From Stutzerimonas kirkiae (GTDB lineage Bacteria > Pseudomonadota > Gammaproteobacteria > Pseudomonadales > Pseudomonadaceae): DNA of 60,684 nt. The position numbers and the translations under genes are program-made. The stretch lies in contig NZ_QJUO01000027.1 of assembly GCF_004327335.1 (NCBI RefSeq), positions 1 to 60,684 on the forward strand, in the 5' to 3' direction. Shown piece by piece: positions 1-9,432 of the stretch. Numbering within the stretch: the first letter of the stretch is position 1; each line of letters starts with the position of its first letter. Under the pieces are notes generated by a model. The model made no database searches and had not been told where the DNA came from. It worked only from the letters and a program-made list of their open reading frames with translations.

Positions 1-2
1 GG

Positions 3-449
3 CAGGGGGGCGGAGCTAGGATCACATTGTTCGTGGTGGCCATCGTCGCCCATAACATTCCTGAAGGGATGGCGGTTGGCGTGGCCGCGGGCGCCGGGCT
101 CGAAGGGGCGGACAGTCTGGCCCTGGGCATTGCCTTGCAGGATGTGCCGGAAGGCCTGATCGTCGCGCTGCTACTGGCAGGGGTGGGAATGTCCAGGCGC
201 AAGGCGTTGCTGATTGGTGCGGCCTCGGGGCTTGTCGAGCCAGTGTTTGCTGTTCTGTGTGCCTGGCTGGTGGGGGTTTCGGCCCAGTTGCTGCCGTGGG
301 GGTTGGCGCTGGCCGCGGGAGCGATGCTGTTTGCAGTCGCCCACGAAATCATCCCAGAGTCTCACCGCAACGGGCATTCCACCGAGGCCAGTCTTGCACT
401 GGCCGTGGGTTTCTGCCTGATGATGGTGCTGGACACCGCCCTGGTCTGA
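3..449 (+). CDS. ZIP-family metal transporter, C-terminal part (gene starts before the window)
   Basis: The reading frame is open from the left edge, so only the last ~149 codons are present. The protein is almost entirely hydrophobic helices and contains the ZIP signature around HNIPEG (about 15 codons into the visible part), followed by a second, related metal-site helix with DVPEG and a final HEIIPES segment. These are the metal-coordinating H/E residues of transmembrane helices 4 and 5 in ZIP (ZupT/GufA-like) proteins, inner-membrane importers of zinc and other divalent metals. A TTG at position 27 could pass for a start, but it sits just before the signature helix with no leader, so an upstream start is more likely. 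Substrate cannot be told from the sequence. Confidence 0.85.
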   Translation, partial: QGGGARITLFVVAIVAHNIPEGMAVGVAAGAGLEGADSLALGIALQDVPEGLIVALLLAGVGMSRRKALLIGAASGLVEPVFAVLCAWLVGVSAQLLPWGLALAAGAMLFAVAHEIIPESHRNGHSTEASLALAVGFCLMMVLDTALV

Positions 450-548
450 GCGGGCAGCAAGCCACAAGCTGGAAATACCCGGATGCGCCTTGTAGTGCAT
501 ACCCTGCAACGATTTCCAGCTTGCCGCCTGGAGCCGGCGAGCGCTTTT

Positions 549-1031
549 TCAGTTTTCCGCCTTGATCGCCTTGTAGCGCTCTTCCAGTTCGCGGCGGATC
601 TGCCGGCGCTGTTGCGCCTGGGCGAACCGACGCTTCTGCTCGGGCGTCACCGGTGCGCGTTCGGGAATGGCGACGGGGCGGCCATCCTCGCCAACCGCGA
701 CCATGGTGAAGAAGCAGCTATTGGTGTGGCGTACGGTCTTGTTGCGAATATCCTCGGTGACGACCTTTATGCCGATCTCCATCGAGGTGTTGCCGGTGTA
801 GTTGACCGAGGCCAGGAAAGTCACGAGTTCGCCTACATGCACTGGCTGGCGGAAGATCACCTGGTCGACCGAGAGTGTCACGACATAGTGACCGGCATAG
901 CGGCTGGCGCAGGCGTAGGCGACTTCATCGAGATATTTGAGCAGGGTTCCGCCATGCACATTGCCGGAAAAGTTAGCCTGGTCCGGCGTCATCAGGACGG
1001 TCATGGTCAGTTCAGCGTTGTTGTCTTGCAT
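549..1031 (-). CDS. acyl-CoA thioesterase, hotdog fold (YciA/Acot type)
   Basis: A 160-residue single hotdog-domain protein that would hydrolyse acyl-CoA to free fatty acid and CoA in the cytoplasm. The N-terminal half carries N24-V-H-G-G28 followed by D35-E36 on the central helix, the arrangement typical of acyl-CoA thioesterases of the YciA/BACH type. The C-terminal ~30 residues are charged and likely helical (many R, E and Q). It is transcribed leftwards, convergent with the ZIP transporter gene. The ATG at 1031 is the only reasonable start, although no clear Shine-Dalgarno sequence precedes it. Family assignment is solid; preferred chain length is unknown. Confidence 0.88.
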   Translation of the reverse strand: MQDNNAELTMTVLMTPDQANFSGNVHGGTLLKYLDEVAYACASRYAGHYVVTLSVDQVIFRQPVHVGELVTFLASVNYTGNTSMEIGIKVVTEDIRNKTVRHTNSCFFTMVAVGEDGRPVAIPERAPVTPEQKRRFAQAQQRRQIRRELEERYKAIKAEN

Positions 1032-1322
1032 GCAAGGTGCAACTCATGGGTTCTGGGTGGGGCTGCTACTTTAGTCTAATGTCTTGCGTTTGTCTGTGTA
1101 TGGTCTGGGTTTTCATTCCTGTTTTTTTGCTTTGGTCAATGCGGCATGTGCGCACGCTGTTCGTTGCGCATGGCAAAGGCTTCTGGCGTGAGGTTTTGCC
1201 AGCGCTGCTTGTCACATTTTGTAAAAGGTGGTTGTTCAGGATGCCGGGGTGGCAGGTGAGAATGGTTGCGCCGTGACTATTACAAGCGCCCTGGCGCGAT
1301 AACCTGATGGTAGGAAATAAAT

Positions 1323-1823
1323 ATGACGACTTCCCGCTTCTCGCCTGCGGAGATCGCTCTGCACTGGCTATCCGCGATTCTGGTTCTGCTGATCATCGCC
1401 TTGCCTTATGGCAACGACCTGTTCTTCGAACAGTGGTTTGGAGGCAAGGGCAATGTCTATACGTTGCACAAGTCCCTCGGTATTACCGTGCTGTTCCTGA
1501 CCTTGTTGCGTCTGCTGGTTCGTCGCCGGGATCGCGATACGGAACTGGCCGTCAGGCTAGGCCATGGCTTGCTGTATCTGCTGTTGCTGGTCATGCCGAT
1601 AACCGGGCTGGTGTTCGGCAGTCGTCCGGTAAACCTGTTCTGGCTGGTCGAGATAGGCCCGCTGGGCTTTTCCGAAGGGGTGCGTGATATTGCCCATGGC
1701 GTGCACCTGTATGCTCAGTACGCTCTTTTCGTATTGATTCTGGGGCACGCAGCCATGGCGCTCTGGCACCACTATGTCCGCCGTGACGATACCCTGCGCA
1801 ACATGTTGCCGCTGGTGCGCTGA
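1323..1823 (+). CDS. cytochrome b561 family protein
   Basis: A 166-residue inner-membrane di-heme b-type cytochrome of the bacterial CybB/YodB type. Four hydrophobic helices are visible, with candidate heme-ligand histidines H14 (helix 1), H49 (helix 2) and H128 and H142 (helices 3-4 region), which is the spacing expected for this family. Members pass electrons between the quinone pool and periplasmic acceptors; several act as superoxide:quinone oxidoreductases. The ATG at 1323 is preceded by TAGGA about ten bases upstream. It stands alone between two non-coding stretches. The particular partner is unknown. Confidence 0.85.
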   Translation: MTTSRFSPAEIALHWLSAILVLLIIALPYGNDLFFEQWFGGKGNVYTLHKSLGITVLFLTLLRLLVRRRDRDTELAVRLGHGLLYLLLLVMPITGLVFGSRPVNLFWLVEIGPLGFSEGVRDIAHGVHLYAQYALFVLILGHAAMALWHHYVRRDDTLRNMLPLVR

Positions 1824-2116
1824 AAGCAGGGGGCGGTTCATCTTTCCGTTGCTACCGGATTGGCAATAGTGCGTGCGGTTTGTCGGGCGCTGTTAGCGGT
1901 GTTCATCCGACTGTGATGTCGCGAACCCGGTCAACCCCGCTACAAAACACGCATGAGCCCGTCGACCATATGAAGTAAGGGGGCACCCTTCGTCGGCACT
2001 CCTACCGACGAAGGTTTCGTAGCGGGCCGGGCTCGCGGCGAATACCGTGGCGACTATGGAAAGAGCTTATCGGCGTGGTACCCGAACCCTCCGCAGGGCT
2101 GGCTCTTTCCCACAGG

Positions 2117-2249
2117 CACCGCCGCTAGTGGCTGTGCGGATGCCTGGTGGCGGGACGGGGCCTTCGCCGCCAGGGATGGCGGCGAAGAGCTACAGGGATG
2201 TATTCACGCGTGCCCCGTCCCGCCACCAGGCATTCGCACAGGGGCGGTG
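2117..2249. repeat. nested imperfect palindrome, REP/MITE-like
   Basis: The outer arms 2117-2161 and 2212-2249 are reverse complements. The 27 bases nearest the centre (2135-2161 against 2212-2238) match with one mismatch, and pairing resumes after a short gap to end in CACCGCC/GGGGCGGTG. Inside lies a perfect 10-bp stem (2162-2171 with 2178-2187) with a 6-base loop AGGGAT. The whole could fold into a long cruciform or RNA hairpin. It is too large for a plain terminator and has no T-run; a mobile palindromic intergenic repeat is the likeliest reading. Confidence 0.7.
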
Positions 2250-2413
2250 ATCCCAAGGCCGCGCCGCACATGGCCAGACGCACTCAATTGCCAACCCGGT
2301 CGCAAAGCATCGCCCTCTGACGCAGGGCATATGCCCGTGCGCAAGCGAAGGCGGGTGTTCGCCTTCGCCCTGCTGTCTTGGCGCTGCCCTGTGCGTCGGG
2401 GCTATTAAGCGGA

Positions 2414-2419
2414 TATAAT
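2414..2419 (+). promoter_or_regulatory. candidate -10 box of the aspS promoter
   Basis: A perfect TATAAT sits 168 bases before the aspS start codon in an otherwise GC-rich stretch. No good -35 hexamer is seen 16-18 bases upstream, so this is a tentative sigma-70 promoter. It would give a long leader. Confidence 0.4.
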
Positions 2420-2587
2420 CCCGCGCTTGTGCCCGGAGGGCTGTCAGCCAAGGCTGGCAGGTCCGTGCCCCGGGTGCGGCTGCCTTTCCCCATGCGGAGC
2501 AGCCGCCAGGGCGCGCCGAAGCGCTGCCGTCTGTCTTGTCGCACCGAGCGACCCAACGAATTCAAGATACGAGAAGCGAACACCATC

Positions 2588-4363
2588 ATGATGCGCAGTC
2601 ACTATTGCGGCCAGTTGAACGAAAGCCTGGACGGCCAGGAAATCACTCTTTGCGGTTGGGTTCATCGCCGTCGTGACCACGGCGGGGTGATTTTCCTCGA
2701 CGTGCGTGATCGTGAAGGGCTGGCCCAGGTTGTGTTCGATCCGGACCGGGCGGACACCTTCGCCACGGCGGACCGTGTGCGCAGCGAATATGTGATCAAG
2801 GTGCGTGGCAAGGTGCGCCTGCGCCCCGAGGGGGCGCGCAACCCGAACATGGCCTCGGGTGCCATCGAGGTACTGGGCTACGAGCTGGAAGTGCTGAACG
2901 ATGCCGAGACGCCGCCGTTCCCGCTCAACGAATACACCGATGTCGGCGAGGAAACCCGCCTGCGCTATCGCTTCATCGACCTGCGCCGTCCGGAAATGGC
3001 CGAGAAGCTGAAACTGCGCTCGCGCATCACCTCCAGCATTCGCCGCTACCTGGACGACAACGGCTTCCTCGATGTCGAGACGCCGATCCTGACCCGCGCC
3101 ACACCGGAAGGCGCCCGCGACTACCTGGTGCCGAGCCGTACCCATGCCGGCAGCTTCTTCGCCCTGCCGCAGTCGCCGCAACTGTTCAAGCAACTGCTGA
3201 TGGTGGCCGGCTTCGACCGTTACTACCAGATCGCCAAATGCTTCCGTGACGAGGACCTGCGCGCTGATCGCCAGCCGGAATTCACCCAGATCGATATCGA
3301 GACCAGCTTCCTCGACGAGAGCGATATCATCGGTATCACCGAAACCATGATCCGCCAGTTGTTCAAGGAAGTGCTGGGCGTCGAGTTCGGCGAGTTCCCG
3401 CACATGTCGTTCGAAGAGGCCATGCGCCGCTATGGTTCGGACAAGCCCGACCTGCGCATTCCGCTGGAACTGGTGGATGTCGCCGATCAGTTGCAAGGCG
3501 TCGAGTTCAAGGTCTTCAGCGGTCCGGCCAACGATCCCAAGGGGCGGGTCGCCGCGTTGCGCGTGCCGGGTGCGGCGAGCATGCCGCGCAGCCAGATCGA
3601 CGACTACACCCGCTTCGTCGGCAACTACGGTGCCAGGGGCCTGGCCTATATCAAGGTCAACGAGCGCGCCAAGGGTGTCGAGGGCCTGCAGTCGCCGATC
3701 GTCAAGTTCATCCCGCAAGACAACCTGAACGTGATCCTCGACCGGGTCGGCGCGGTGGATGGCGATATCGTGTTCTTCGGTGCCGACAAGTCCAGGGTGG
3801 TCAGCGATGCCTTGGGCGCACTGCGCATCAGGCTGGGGCATGACCTGGAACTGCTGACCCGCGAATGGGCGCCGCTGTGGGTGGTCGACTTCCCGATGTT
3901 CGAGGAAAACGACGATGGCAGCCTGACTTCCTTGCACCACCCCTTCACCTCGCCGAAGTGCACGCCGGCGGAACTGGAGGCCAACCCGGCCGCTGCGCTG
4001 TCGCGAGCCTATGACATGGTGTTGAACGGTACCGAGCTGGGTGGCGGCTCGATCCGTATCCACGACAAGGCGATGCAGCAGACCGTGTTCCGTGTACTGG
4101 GCATCAGCGAAGAAGAACAGCAGGAGAAGTTCGGCTTCCTCCTCGATGCCTTGAAGTTCGGTGCTCCGCCCCATGGCGGCCTGGCCTTCGGTCTCGACCG
4201 TCTGGTGATGCTGATGACCGGTGCCCAGTCGATTCGCGAAGTGATCGCTTTCCCGAAAACCCAGAGTGCCGCCTGTGTCATGACCCAGGCGCCAGGCGTG
4301 GTGGACGGCAAGGCGTTGCGCGAGCTGCATATCCGCCTGCGCGAGCAGCCCAAGGCCGAATAA
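2588..4363 (+). CDS. aspS: aspartate--tRNA(Asp/Asn) ligase
   Basis: A 591-residue class II aminoacyl-tRNA synthetase that charges tRNA-Asp. It has the N-terminal OB-fold anticodon-binding domain ([12 protein letters not shown] near residue 20), the class II motif 2 region ([17 protein letters not shown]), the bacterial insertion domain and motif 3 ([12 protein letters not shown] near the end). The start is placed at the first of two tandem ATGs (2588), giving the [11 protein letters not shown]-terminus and a length matching what I recall for Pseudomonas AspS. In Pseudomonas the enzyme is reported to be non-discriminating, also making Asp-tRNA-Asn for amidation by GatCAB; that is family knowledge, not visible here. 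A hairpin follows the stop, then pmpR. Confidence 0.97.
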   Translation: MMRSHYCGQLNESLDGQEITLCGWVHRRRDHGGVIFLDVRDREGLAQVVFDPDRADTFATADRVRSEYVIKVRGKVRLRPEGARNPNMASGAIEVLGYELEVLNDAETPPFPLNEYTDVGEETRLRYRFIDLRRPEMAEKLKLRSRITSSIRRYLDDNGFLDVETPILTRATPEGARDYLVPSRTHAGSFFALPQSPQLFKQLLMVAGFDRYYQIAKCFRDEDLRADRQPEFTQIDIETSFLDESDIIGITETMIRQLFKEVLGVEFGEFPHMSFEEAMRRYGSDKPDLRIPLELVDVADQLQGVEFKVFSGPANDPKGRVAALRVPGAASMPRSQIDDYTRFVGNYGARGLAYIKVNERAKGVEGLQSPIVKFIPQDNLNVILDRVGAVDGDIVFFGADKSRVVSDALGALRIRLGHDLELLTREWAPLWVVDFPMFEENDDGSLTSLHHPFTSPKCTPAELEANPAAALSRAYDMVLNGTELGGGSIRIHDKAMQQTVFRVLGISEEEQQEKFGFLLDALKFGAPPHGGLAFGLDRLVMLMTGAQSIREVIAFPKTQSAACVMTQAPGVVDGKALRELHIRLREQPKAE

Positions 4364-4371
4364 GCGGCACG

Positions 4372-4400
4372 GAAGGAGCCTGGATTTACCAGGCTCCTTC
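4372..4400 (+). terminator. hairpin after aspS
   Basis: A perfect 12-bp stem (4372-4383 with 4389-4400) around loop ATTTA begins nine bases after the aspS stop codon. It is followed by GTTATGG rather than a T-run, so it may be a weak terminator, an attenuating hairpin or an mRNA 3'-end stabiliser. Confidence 0.55.
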
Positions 4401-4470
4401 GTTATGGGGTAGTGCGATTCGCATTTGCGCACCCCGGCTGAAACCTGAACTGAAATGAATGGAGTGAGTT

Positions 4471-5217
4471 ATGGCTGGTCATTCCAAATGGGCCAATATC
4501 AAGCATCGCAAGGGTCGCCAGGACGCCAAGCGAGGCAAGATCTTCACCAAGATCATCCGTGAGCTGACCGTGGCCGCCAAGGGCGGCGGCGTTCCGGCGG
4601 ACAACCCGCGCTTGCGCCTGGCCGTGGACAAGGCGCTGACCGCCAATATGTCGCGTGATGTCATCGACCGGGCCATCGCCCGTGGCGCCGGCACCAATGA
4701 TGCCGACAACATGGTCGAGCTGAGCTACGAAGGCTATGCGCCCAGTGGTGTGGCGATCATCGTCGAGGCCATGACCGATAACCGCAACCGCACCGCAGCC
4801 GAAGTGCGACATGCCTTCAGCAAGTGCGGCGGAAACCTGGGGACCGATGGGTCGGTGGCCTACATGTTCGAGCGCAAGGGGCAGATCGGTTTCGCTCCGG
4901 GCGTCGACGAAGAGACGTTGATGGACGCGGCGCTGGAGGCTGGCGCCGACGACGTGGAAATGGGCGATGACGGTTCCGCGCTGGTTTCCACCGGTTTCAG
5001 CGACTTCCATGTGGTCAACGAGGCGCTGAATGCCGCGGGCTTCAAGGGCGAGGAGGCCGATATCGCGATGATTCCCTCGATCAGCGCGCCGATTACCGAC
5101 CTGGAAACAGCACAGAAGGTCTTCAAGCTGATCGACATGCTGGAAGATCTCGATGACGTGCAGAACGTCTATCACAATGCCGATATCCCCGACGAGATCA
5201 TGGAACAACTGGGCTGA
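4471..5217 (+). CDS. pmpR: YebC/PmpR family DNA-binding regulatory protein
   Basis: A 248-residue protein of the YebC/TACO1 family, beginning [20 protein letters not shown], the family's hallmark. In P. aeruginosa the orthologue PmpR represses the pqsR quinolone-signalling regulator; other family members act on ribosomes to relieve stalling. Either role would be cytoplasmic. The start at 4471 has GGAG about seven bases upstream. Its place between aspS and ruvC is as I recall for Pseudomonas. It ends shortly before a strong intrinsic terminator, so it is not co-transcribed efficiently with ruvC. Confidence 0.93.
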   Translation: MAGHSKWANIKHRKGRQDAKRGKIFTKIIRELTVAAKGGGVPADNPRLRLAVDKALTANMSRDVIDRAIARGAGTNDADNMVELSYEGYAPSGVAIIVEAMTDNRNRTAAEVRHAFSKCGGNLGTDGSVAYMFERKGQIGFAPGVDEETLMDAALEAGADDVEMGDDGSALVSTGFSDFHVVNEALNAAGFKGEEADIAMIPSISAPITDLETAQKVFKLIDMLEDLDDVQNVYHNADIPDEIMEQLG

Positions 5218-5236
5218 GGCCAGGTTGTGAGGCAAG

Positions 5237-5272
5237 GCCGGAAACCCTTCCCGAGAGGGTTTCCGGCTTTTT
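5237..5272 (+). terminator. intrinsic terminator after pmpR
   Basis: A perfect 11-bp stem (5237-5247 GCCGGAAACCC with 5257-5267) with a 9-base loop, followed directly by five T residues. A textbook rho-independent terminator 20 bases past the pmpR stop codon. Confidence 0.9.
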
Positions 5273-5411
5273 CGTTTGCGCACGCAGAAGTGCGGGTTGC
5301 CCAGTGGGCGCGCCATCTGGTTATCCGCTGGCGAGTCGTTTCGATAAATACGCCGGGGCTGGGCGAAAGAGCGTGGCTGGCAGTGTTTTTCGTCCGGCTT
5401 TTCAGCCTCCA

Positions 5412-5466
5412 GCGCTCTTATCGAAGCACCTTTCCGGTGGATAAAGGTATGGCGCGATCGCCCTGG
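5412..5466. repeat. partial copy of an intergenic repeat (right half)
   Basis: These 55 bases match 39571-39625 at about 46 positions (my count), in the same orientation, ending in the shared GCGCGATCGCCCTGG-type terminus. The left end of the longer copy at 39.5 kb is not recognisable here. It lies in the gap between pmpR and ruvC and contains no gene. Confidence 0.65.
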
Positions 5467-5572
5467 GTAATGCGATATGAATGATGACGCGCCGCAGGTG
5501 GGCGCATATACTCTCCGACTGGATAAATAAACAGTTCGATGCGCCATGCGTGGCATCGACGGATGGAGTGGC

Positions 5573-6097
5573 ATGACCCTGATTCTCGGTATCGACCCCG
5601 GTTCGCGCATCACCGGCTATGGCGTGGTGCGCGATACCGGGCGACATTGCGAATACGTCGCCTCCGGTTGCATCCGTACCGGTGACGGGGCCCTGGCCGA
5701 ACGCTTGCAACTGGTCTTTCGCGGCGTGGCCCAGGTCATAGAAACCTACGGGCCGATGACCATGGGCATCGAGCAGGTGTTCATGGCGCGCAATGCCGAC
5801 TCCGCCCTCAAGCTCGGCCAGGCGCGTGGCGCGGCCATCGTCGCCGGTGCCGAGGCTGGCCTGGAGATTTCCGAATACACCGCCACCCAAGTCAAGCAGG
5901 CCGTTGTCGGAACCGGCGCGGCCAAGAAGGAGCAGGTGCAGATGATGGTCATGCAACTGCTCAAGCTGGTGCAGAAACCGCAGATCGACGCTTCCGATGC
6001 GCTGGCCATCGCACTGTGCCACGCGCACCATAGGCAAAGCCTGATCCCCCACGGCCTGGCCGGCGCCAAGCGGCGTGGCGGGCGCCTCCGTTTGTGA
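5573..6097 (+). CDS. ruvC: crossover junction endodeoxyribonuclease RuvC
   Basis: A 174-residue Holliday-junction resolvase that cuts the two symmetric strands at the junction bound by RuvAB. The acidic active-site set is complete: D8 ([12 protein letters not shown]), E67 ([10 protein letters not shown]), D139 and D142 (QIDASDALA). The start at 5573 gives the usual [12 protein letters not shown]-terminus, with GGAG about seven bases upstream; an in-frame ATG nine codons earlier adds residues not seen in the family. First gene of ruvC-ruvA-ruvB, 22 bases before ruvA. Confidence 0.96.
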   Translation: MTLILGIDPGSRITGYGVVRDTGRHCEYVASGCIRTGDGALAERLQLVFRGVAQVIETYGPMTMGIEQVFMARNADSALKLGQARGAAIVAGAEAGLEISEYTATQVKQAVVGTGAAKKEQVQMMVMQLLKLVQKPQIDASDALAIALCHAHHRQSLIPHGLAGAKRRGGRLRL

Positions 6098-6119
6098 ATG
6101 GTTCGACAGGAAGACAGCA

Positions 6120-6725
6120 GTGATTGGACGTTTGCGTGGCAATCTGGCTGAAAAACAGCCGCCTCATTTGATACTGGATGTGAATGGCGTCGGCTATGAG
6201 GTCGAGGTGCCCATGACCACTCTCTATCGCCTGCCGGCAGTCGGGGAGGCGGTGACGCTGCATACCCACCTGGTGGTGCGCGAGGATGCGCATCTGCTCT
6301 ACGGCTTCGCCGAGAAACGCGAGCGCGAGCTGTTCCGCGAACTGATCCGGCTCAATGGCGTCGGCCCCAAGCTGGCGCTGGCGCTGATGTCCGGGCTGGA
6401 GGTGGATGAGCTGGTGCGCTGCGTCCAGGCCCAGGACACTTCGGTGCTGGTGAAGATACCGGGGGTCGGCAAGAAAACCGCCGAGCGCCTGCTGGTCGAA
6501 CTCAAGGATCGTTTCAAGGCCTGGGAAAGCATCCCGGCCATTTCCGGCCTGGTGGTTGAACCTCGTGCCGACGCGGCAGTCTCAAGCGCCGAGAACGATG
6601 CGCTCAGTGCGCTGGTCGCACTGGGCTTCAAGCCCCAGGAAGCCAGCCGGGCGGTGGCCGCCATTCAGGAAAAAGACTTGAGCAGTGAAGAGTTGATCCG
6701 TCGCGCCCTCAAAGGCATGGTGTAG
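6120..6725 (+). CDS. ruvA: Holliday junction branch migration protein RuvA
   Basis: A 201-residue protein that binds four-way junctions as a tetramer and loads the RuvB motor. It has the N-terminal OB fold ([13 protein letters not shown]), the paired helix-hairpin-helix segment ([15 protein letters not shown] and [18 protein letters not shown]) and the C-terminal UBA-like domain ([16 protein letters not shown]) that contacts RuvB. The start is the GTG at 6120, which gives the standard N-terminus; upstream in-frame ATG codons lie inside the ruvC end and lack family similarity. It is followed three bases after its stop by ruvB. Confidence 0.96.
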   Translation: MIGRLRGNLAEKQPPHLILDVNGVGYEVEVPMTTLYRLPAVGEAVTLHTHLVVREDAHLLYGFAEKRERELFRELIRLNGVGPKLALALMSGLEVDELVRCVQAQDTSVLVKIPGVGKKTAERLLVELKDRFKAWESIPAISGLVVEPRADAAVSSAENDALSALVALGFKPQEASRAVAAIQEKDLSSEELIRRALKGMV

Positions 6726-6728
6726 CGC

Positions 6729-7781
6729 ATGATAGAAGCCGATCGGCTGGTGACCGCCACGGGGCGTGACCGCGACGAACAACTGGACCGTGCCATCCGT
6801 CCTCTGAAGCTGGCCGAATACATCGGCCAGCCGGTCGTGCGCGAGCAGATGGACCTGTTCATCCGCGCCGCCAGGGCACGCCGCGAATCCCTCGACCACA
6901 CCCTGATCTTCGGCCCGCCCGGCCTGGGCAAGACTACCCTGGCCAACATCATCGCCCAGGAAATGAGCGTCTCGATCAAGAGCACTTCCGGCCCGGTGCT
7001 GGAGCGCCCGGGGGACCTGGCCGCGATGCTGACCAACCTGGAGGCGGGGGACGTGCTCTTCATCGACGAGATCCATCGCTTGTCACCGGTGGTCGAGGAA
7101 GTGCTGTACCCGGCGATGGAAGACTTCCAGCTCGACATCATGATCGGCGAAGGTCCTGCGGCACGTTCGATCAAGCTCGACTTGCCGCCTTTTACCCTGG
7201 TCGGCGCCACCACCCGGGCCGGCATGCTGACCAACCCTTTGCGTGATCGCTTCGGTATCGTGCAACGCCTGGAGTTCTACTCCAGCGAGGACCTGGCCAC
7301 CATCGTCAGTCGCTCGGCGAATATCCTCGGCCTGACCATCGAGGCCCAGGGCGCTTTCGAGATCGCCCGGCGCGCGCGCGGCACGCCGCGTATCGCCAAC
7401 CGCCTGTTGCGGCGGGTGCGCGACTTCGCCGAAGTGCTGGGCAATGGCGAGATCAGCCGCTCCGTCGCAGACCGGGCGCTGAACATGCTGGATGTCGACG
7501 AACGTGGCTTCGATCATCAGGACCGCCGCCTGCTGCTGACCCTGATCGAGAAGTTCGACGGCGGTCCGGTCGGGCTGGACAACCTGGCGGCGGCGATCAG
7601 CGAGGAGCGCCACACCATCGAGGATGTGCTCGAGCCTTACCTGATCCAGCAGGGCTATATCATGCGCACACCGCGTGGCCGGGTAGTGACCCGTCACGCC
7701 TACCTGCACTTCGGTCTGAACCTGCCCAAGCGCATGCTCGATCCGCCGACTCCCGACCTTTTCGAGCCTGTAGCAGAATGA
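6729..7781 (+). CDS. ruvB: Holliday junction branch migration DNA helicase RuvB
   Basis: A 350-residue AAA+ ATPase that drives branch migration together with RuvA. Walker A GPPGLGKT is at residues 62-69, Walker B FIDEIH around D113-E114, sensor 1 in VGATTRAG, the arginine-finger region in NPLRDRFG, and a C-terminal winged helix ends at about residue 335. The start overlaps the sequence just after the ruvA stop, consistent with translational coupling. Confidence 0.97.
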   Translation: MIEADRLVTATGRDRDEQLDRAIRPLKLAEYIGQPVVREQMDLFIRAARARRESLDHTLIFGPPGLGKTTLANIIAQEMSVSIKSTSGPVLERPGDLAAMLTNLEAGDVLFIDEIHRLSPVVEEVLYPAMEDFQLDIMIGEGPAARSIKLDLPPFTLVGATTRAGMLTNPLRDRFGIVQRLEFYSSEDLATIVSRSANILGLTIEAQGAFEIARRARGTPRIANRLLRRVRDFAEVLGNGEISRSVADRALNMLDVDERGFDHQDRRLLLTLIEKFDGGPVGLDNLAAAISEERHTIEDVLEPYLIQQGYIMRTPRGRVVTRHAYLHFGLNLPKRMLDPPTPDLFEPVAE

Positions 7782-7832
7782 TTGAAAAATTGTTCGTTTC
7801 CCCAATTGGCAACTACCAGGGCTGGGACTAGT

Positions 7833-8273
7833 ATGCGCGCGCACACTCAGGAAGCTTTCAGCCACCGCTGTCGTGTCTATTACGAGGACACCGATGCAGG
7901 TGGCATCGTCTACTACGTCAATTACCTCAAGTTCATGGAGCGCGCACGCACCGAGCGCCTGCGTGGCCTGGGTTTCCAGCAGTCGCGTCTGGCCAGTGAG
8001 GGGCTGTTGTTCGTCGTTCATTCCAGCGAGGCCCGCTACCATGCGCCGGCACGCCTGGATGACGAACTGCTGGTGAGCGCGGAGGTGGATGAGATGAAAC
8101 GGGCCAGCCTGCGTTTCCACCAGCAGGTCAGGCGCGCGAAGGACGATACGCTGCTCTGCGAGGGGCGGTTCGTGGTGGCCTGTGTGCACACCGACAGTTT
8201 GAAACCCCGGGCCATGCCGGAGGCGCTGCGCACAGCCCTCTCGGGCCAGGGCCCATTCCCAGCAGGAGAGTAA
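7833..8273 (+). CDS. ybgC: tol-pal-associated acyl-CoA thioesterase YbgC
   Basis: A 146-residue hotdog-fold thioesterase, the usual first gene of the tol-pal operon. The family signature [19 protein letters not shown] is at residues 16-34, with D21 as the probable catalytic residue. YbgC proteins act on short- or medium-chain acyl-CoA/acyl-ACP and associate with phospholipid synthesis. I place the start at ATG 7833, giving MRAHTQEAF; the frame is open 51 bases further up but without similarity. The Shine-Dalgarno is weak. The gene ends two bases before tolQ. Confidence 0.92.
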   Translation: MRAHTQEAFSHRCRVYYEDTDAGGIVYYVNYLKFMERARTERLRGLGFQQSRLASEGLLFVVHSSEARYHAPARLDDELLVSAEVDEMKRASLRFHQQVRRAKDDTLLCEGRFVVACVHTDSLKPRAMPEALRTALSGQGPFPAGE

Positions 8274-8275
8274 GC

Positions 8276-8968
8276 GTGGAACCCAACGTCGATCATATGT
8301 CCATGTGGAGCCTGATCAGCAATGCCAGCTTCGTGGTTCAACTGGTTATGCTGATCCTCGTTGGCGCCTCGGTCGTCTCGTGGATACTGATTTTCCAGCG
8401 TAGCAACCTGCTGCGTGCCGCCAAGCGCTCGCTGCTGGAATTCGAGGAGCGCTTCTGGTCGGGTATCGACCTGTCCAAGCTGTACCGCCAGGCGGGGGCC
8501 AACCCCGATCCGGACTGCGGTGTCGAGCAGATCTTCCGCGCCGGCTTCAAGGAATTCTCCCGCCTGCGCCAGCAGCATGGTGTCGATCCGGATGCGGTCA
8601 TGGATGGCGTCAATCGCGCCATGCGCGTGGCGATTTCCCGGGAGGAGGAAAAACTCGAGCAGAGCCTGCCGTTCCTCGCCACCGTCGGCTCGACCAGCCC
8701 TTATATCGGCCTGTTCGGCACCGTCTGGGGGATCATGAACTCGTTCCGTGGTCTGGCCCAGGTGCAGCAGGCGACCCTGGCGACCGTCGCGCCGGGTATC
8801 GCCGAGGCCCTGATCGCCACGGCCATCGGCCTGTTCGCGGCGATTCCGGCGGTCATCGCCTACAACCGTTTCGCCGCCCGCTCGGAAACGCTGATCGCCC
8901 GCTACTACATGTTCGCCGACGAGTTCCAGGCGATCCTGCACCGTAAAGTCCATACCTCCGAAGACTGA
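8276..8968 (+). CDS. tolQ: Tol-Pal system proton channel subunit TolQ
   Basis: A 230-residue inner-membrane protein homologous to ExbB and MotA. Three hydrophobic helices are visible at roughly residues 16-38, 135-158 and 168-192, with the conserved VGSTSPYIGLFGTVWGIM segment in the second. With TolR it forms the proton-driven motor that energises TolA for outer-membrane constriction during division. The start is GTG 8276 with AGGAG about eight bases upstream. Confidence 0.96.
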   Translation: MEPNVDHMSMWSLISNASFVVQLVMLILVGASVVSWILIFQRSNLLRAAKRSLLEFEERFWSGIDLSKLYRQAGANPDPDCGVEQIFRAGFKEFSRLRQQHGVDPDAVMDGVNRAMRVAISREEEKLEQSLPFLATVGSTSPYIGLFGTVWGIMNSFRGLAQVQQATLATVAPGIAEALIATAIGLFAAIPAVIAYNRFAARSETLIARYYMFADEFQAILHRKVHTSED

Positions 8969-8979
8969 GGTCCGACGCA

Positions 8980-9432
8980 ATGGCCCGAATTCGCAACAGA
9001 CGCAAGCCCGTCGCCGAGATGAACGTCGTGCCTTATATCGACGTGATGCTGGTGCTGCTGGTGATCTTCATGGTGACCGCGCCGATGCTCAACCAGGGCG
9101 TCAAGGTCGACCTGCCCAAGGTCAGCAGCGAAACCCTGCCCCAGGACAACGACGCCCAGGTGCTGACCATTTCCATCAAGGCCGACAAGACCTACTACTG
9201 GAACATGGGCACCGAGGTCGATACCGACACGGTGCAGGACAAGGCCCTGACCCTCGACGAAATGACCCGGGCGGTCACCGCGATCATGAATCAGAACCGT
9301 AGCCAGGGTAAGGCCGTGCAAGTCTTCGTGCGTGGCGACAAGGCCGTGGACTATGGCGCGGTCATGAGCGCCATGGGCGGGCTGCAGGAAGCCGGTGTCG
9401 GCAATGTCGGCCTGATCACCGAGGCCCCCTGA
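8980..9432 (+). CDS. tolR: Tol-Pal system motor subunit TolR
   Basis: A 150-residue ExbD/TolR protein with one transmembrane helix (about residues 18-40) that carries the conserved proton-pathway aspartate D21 (PYIDVMLVLLVIF), followed by a periplasmic domain. It partners TolQ. Its stop codon overlaps the tolA start by one base (TGATG), which suggests coupled translation. Confidence 0.96.
   Translation: MARIRNRRKPVAEMNVVPYIDVMLVLLVIFMVTAPMLNQGVKVDLPKVSSETLPQDNDAQVLTISIKADKTYYWNMGTEVDTDTVQDKALTLDEMTRAVTAIMNQNRSQGKAVQVFVRGDKAVDYGAVMSAMGGLQEAGVGNVGLITEAP

Larger units (their letters stand above)
1824..2587. other. 764-bp gap before aspS: palindromic element plus aspS leader
   Basis: No convincing gene lies here. 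The stretch contains a large nested palindrome (2117-2249, listed separately), a probable promoter hexamer at 2414-2419 and an untranslated leader of roughly 160 bases before aspS. The aspS frame is open well upstream of its real start, but that extension is rich in R, P and S and unlike AspRS, so I treat it as non-coding. Confidence 0.6.

Noticed and set aside
1037..1276. Possible 79-codon membrane protein gene between the thioesterase and cytochrome b561 genes
   Set aside because: Low-complexity, hydrophobic and cysteine-rich without family resemblance, no ribosome binding site, and it overlaps the probable promoter area of two divergent genes.
2444..4432. 662-codon open frame antisense to aspS
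   Set aside because: Long antisense frames are a by-product of high G+C third positions; its product is H/Q/A-rich with no domain, while the plus strand encodes a clear AspRS.
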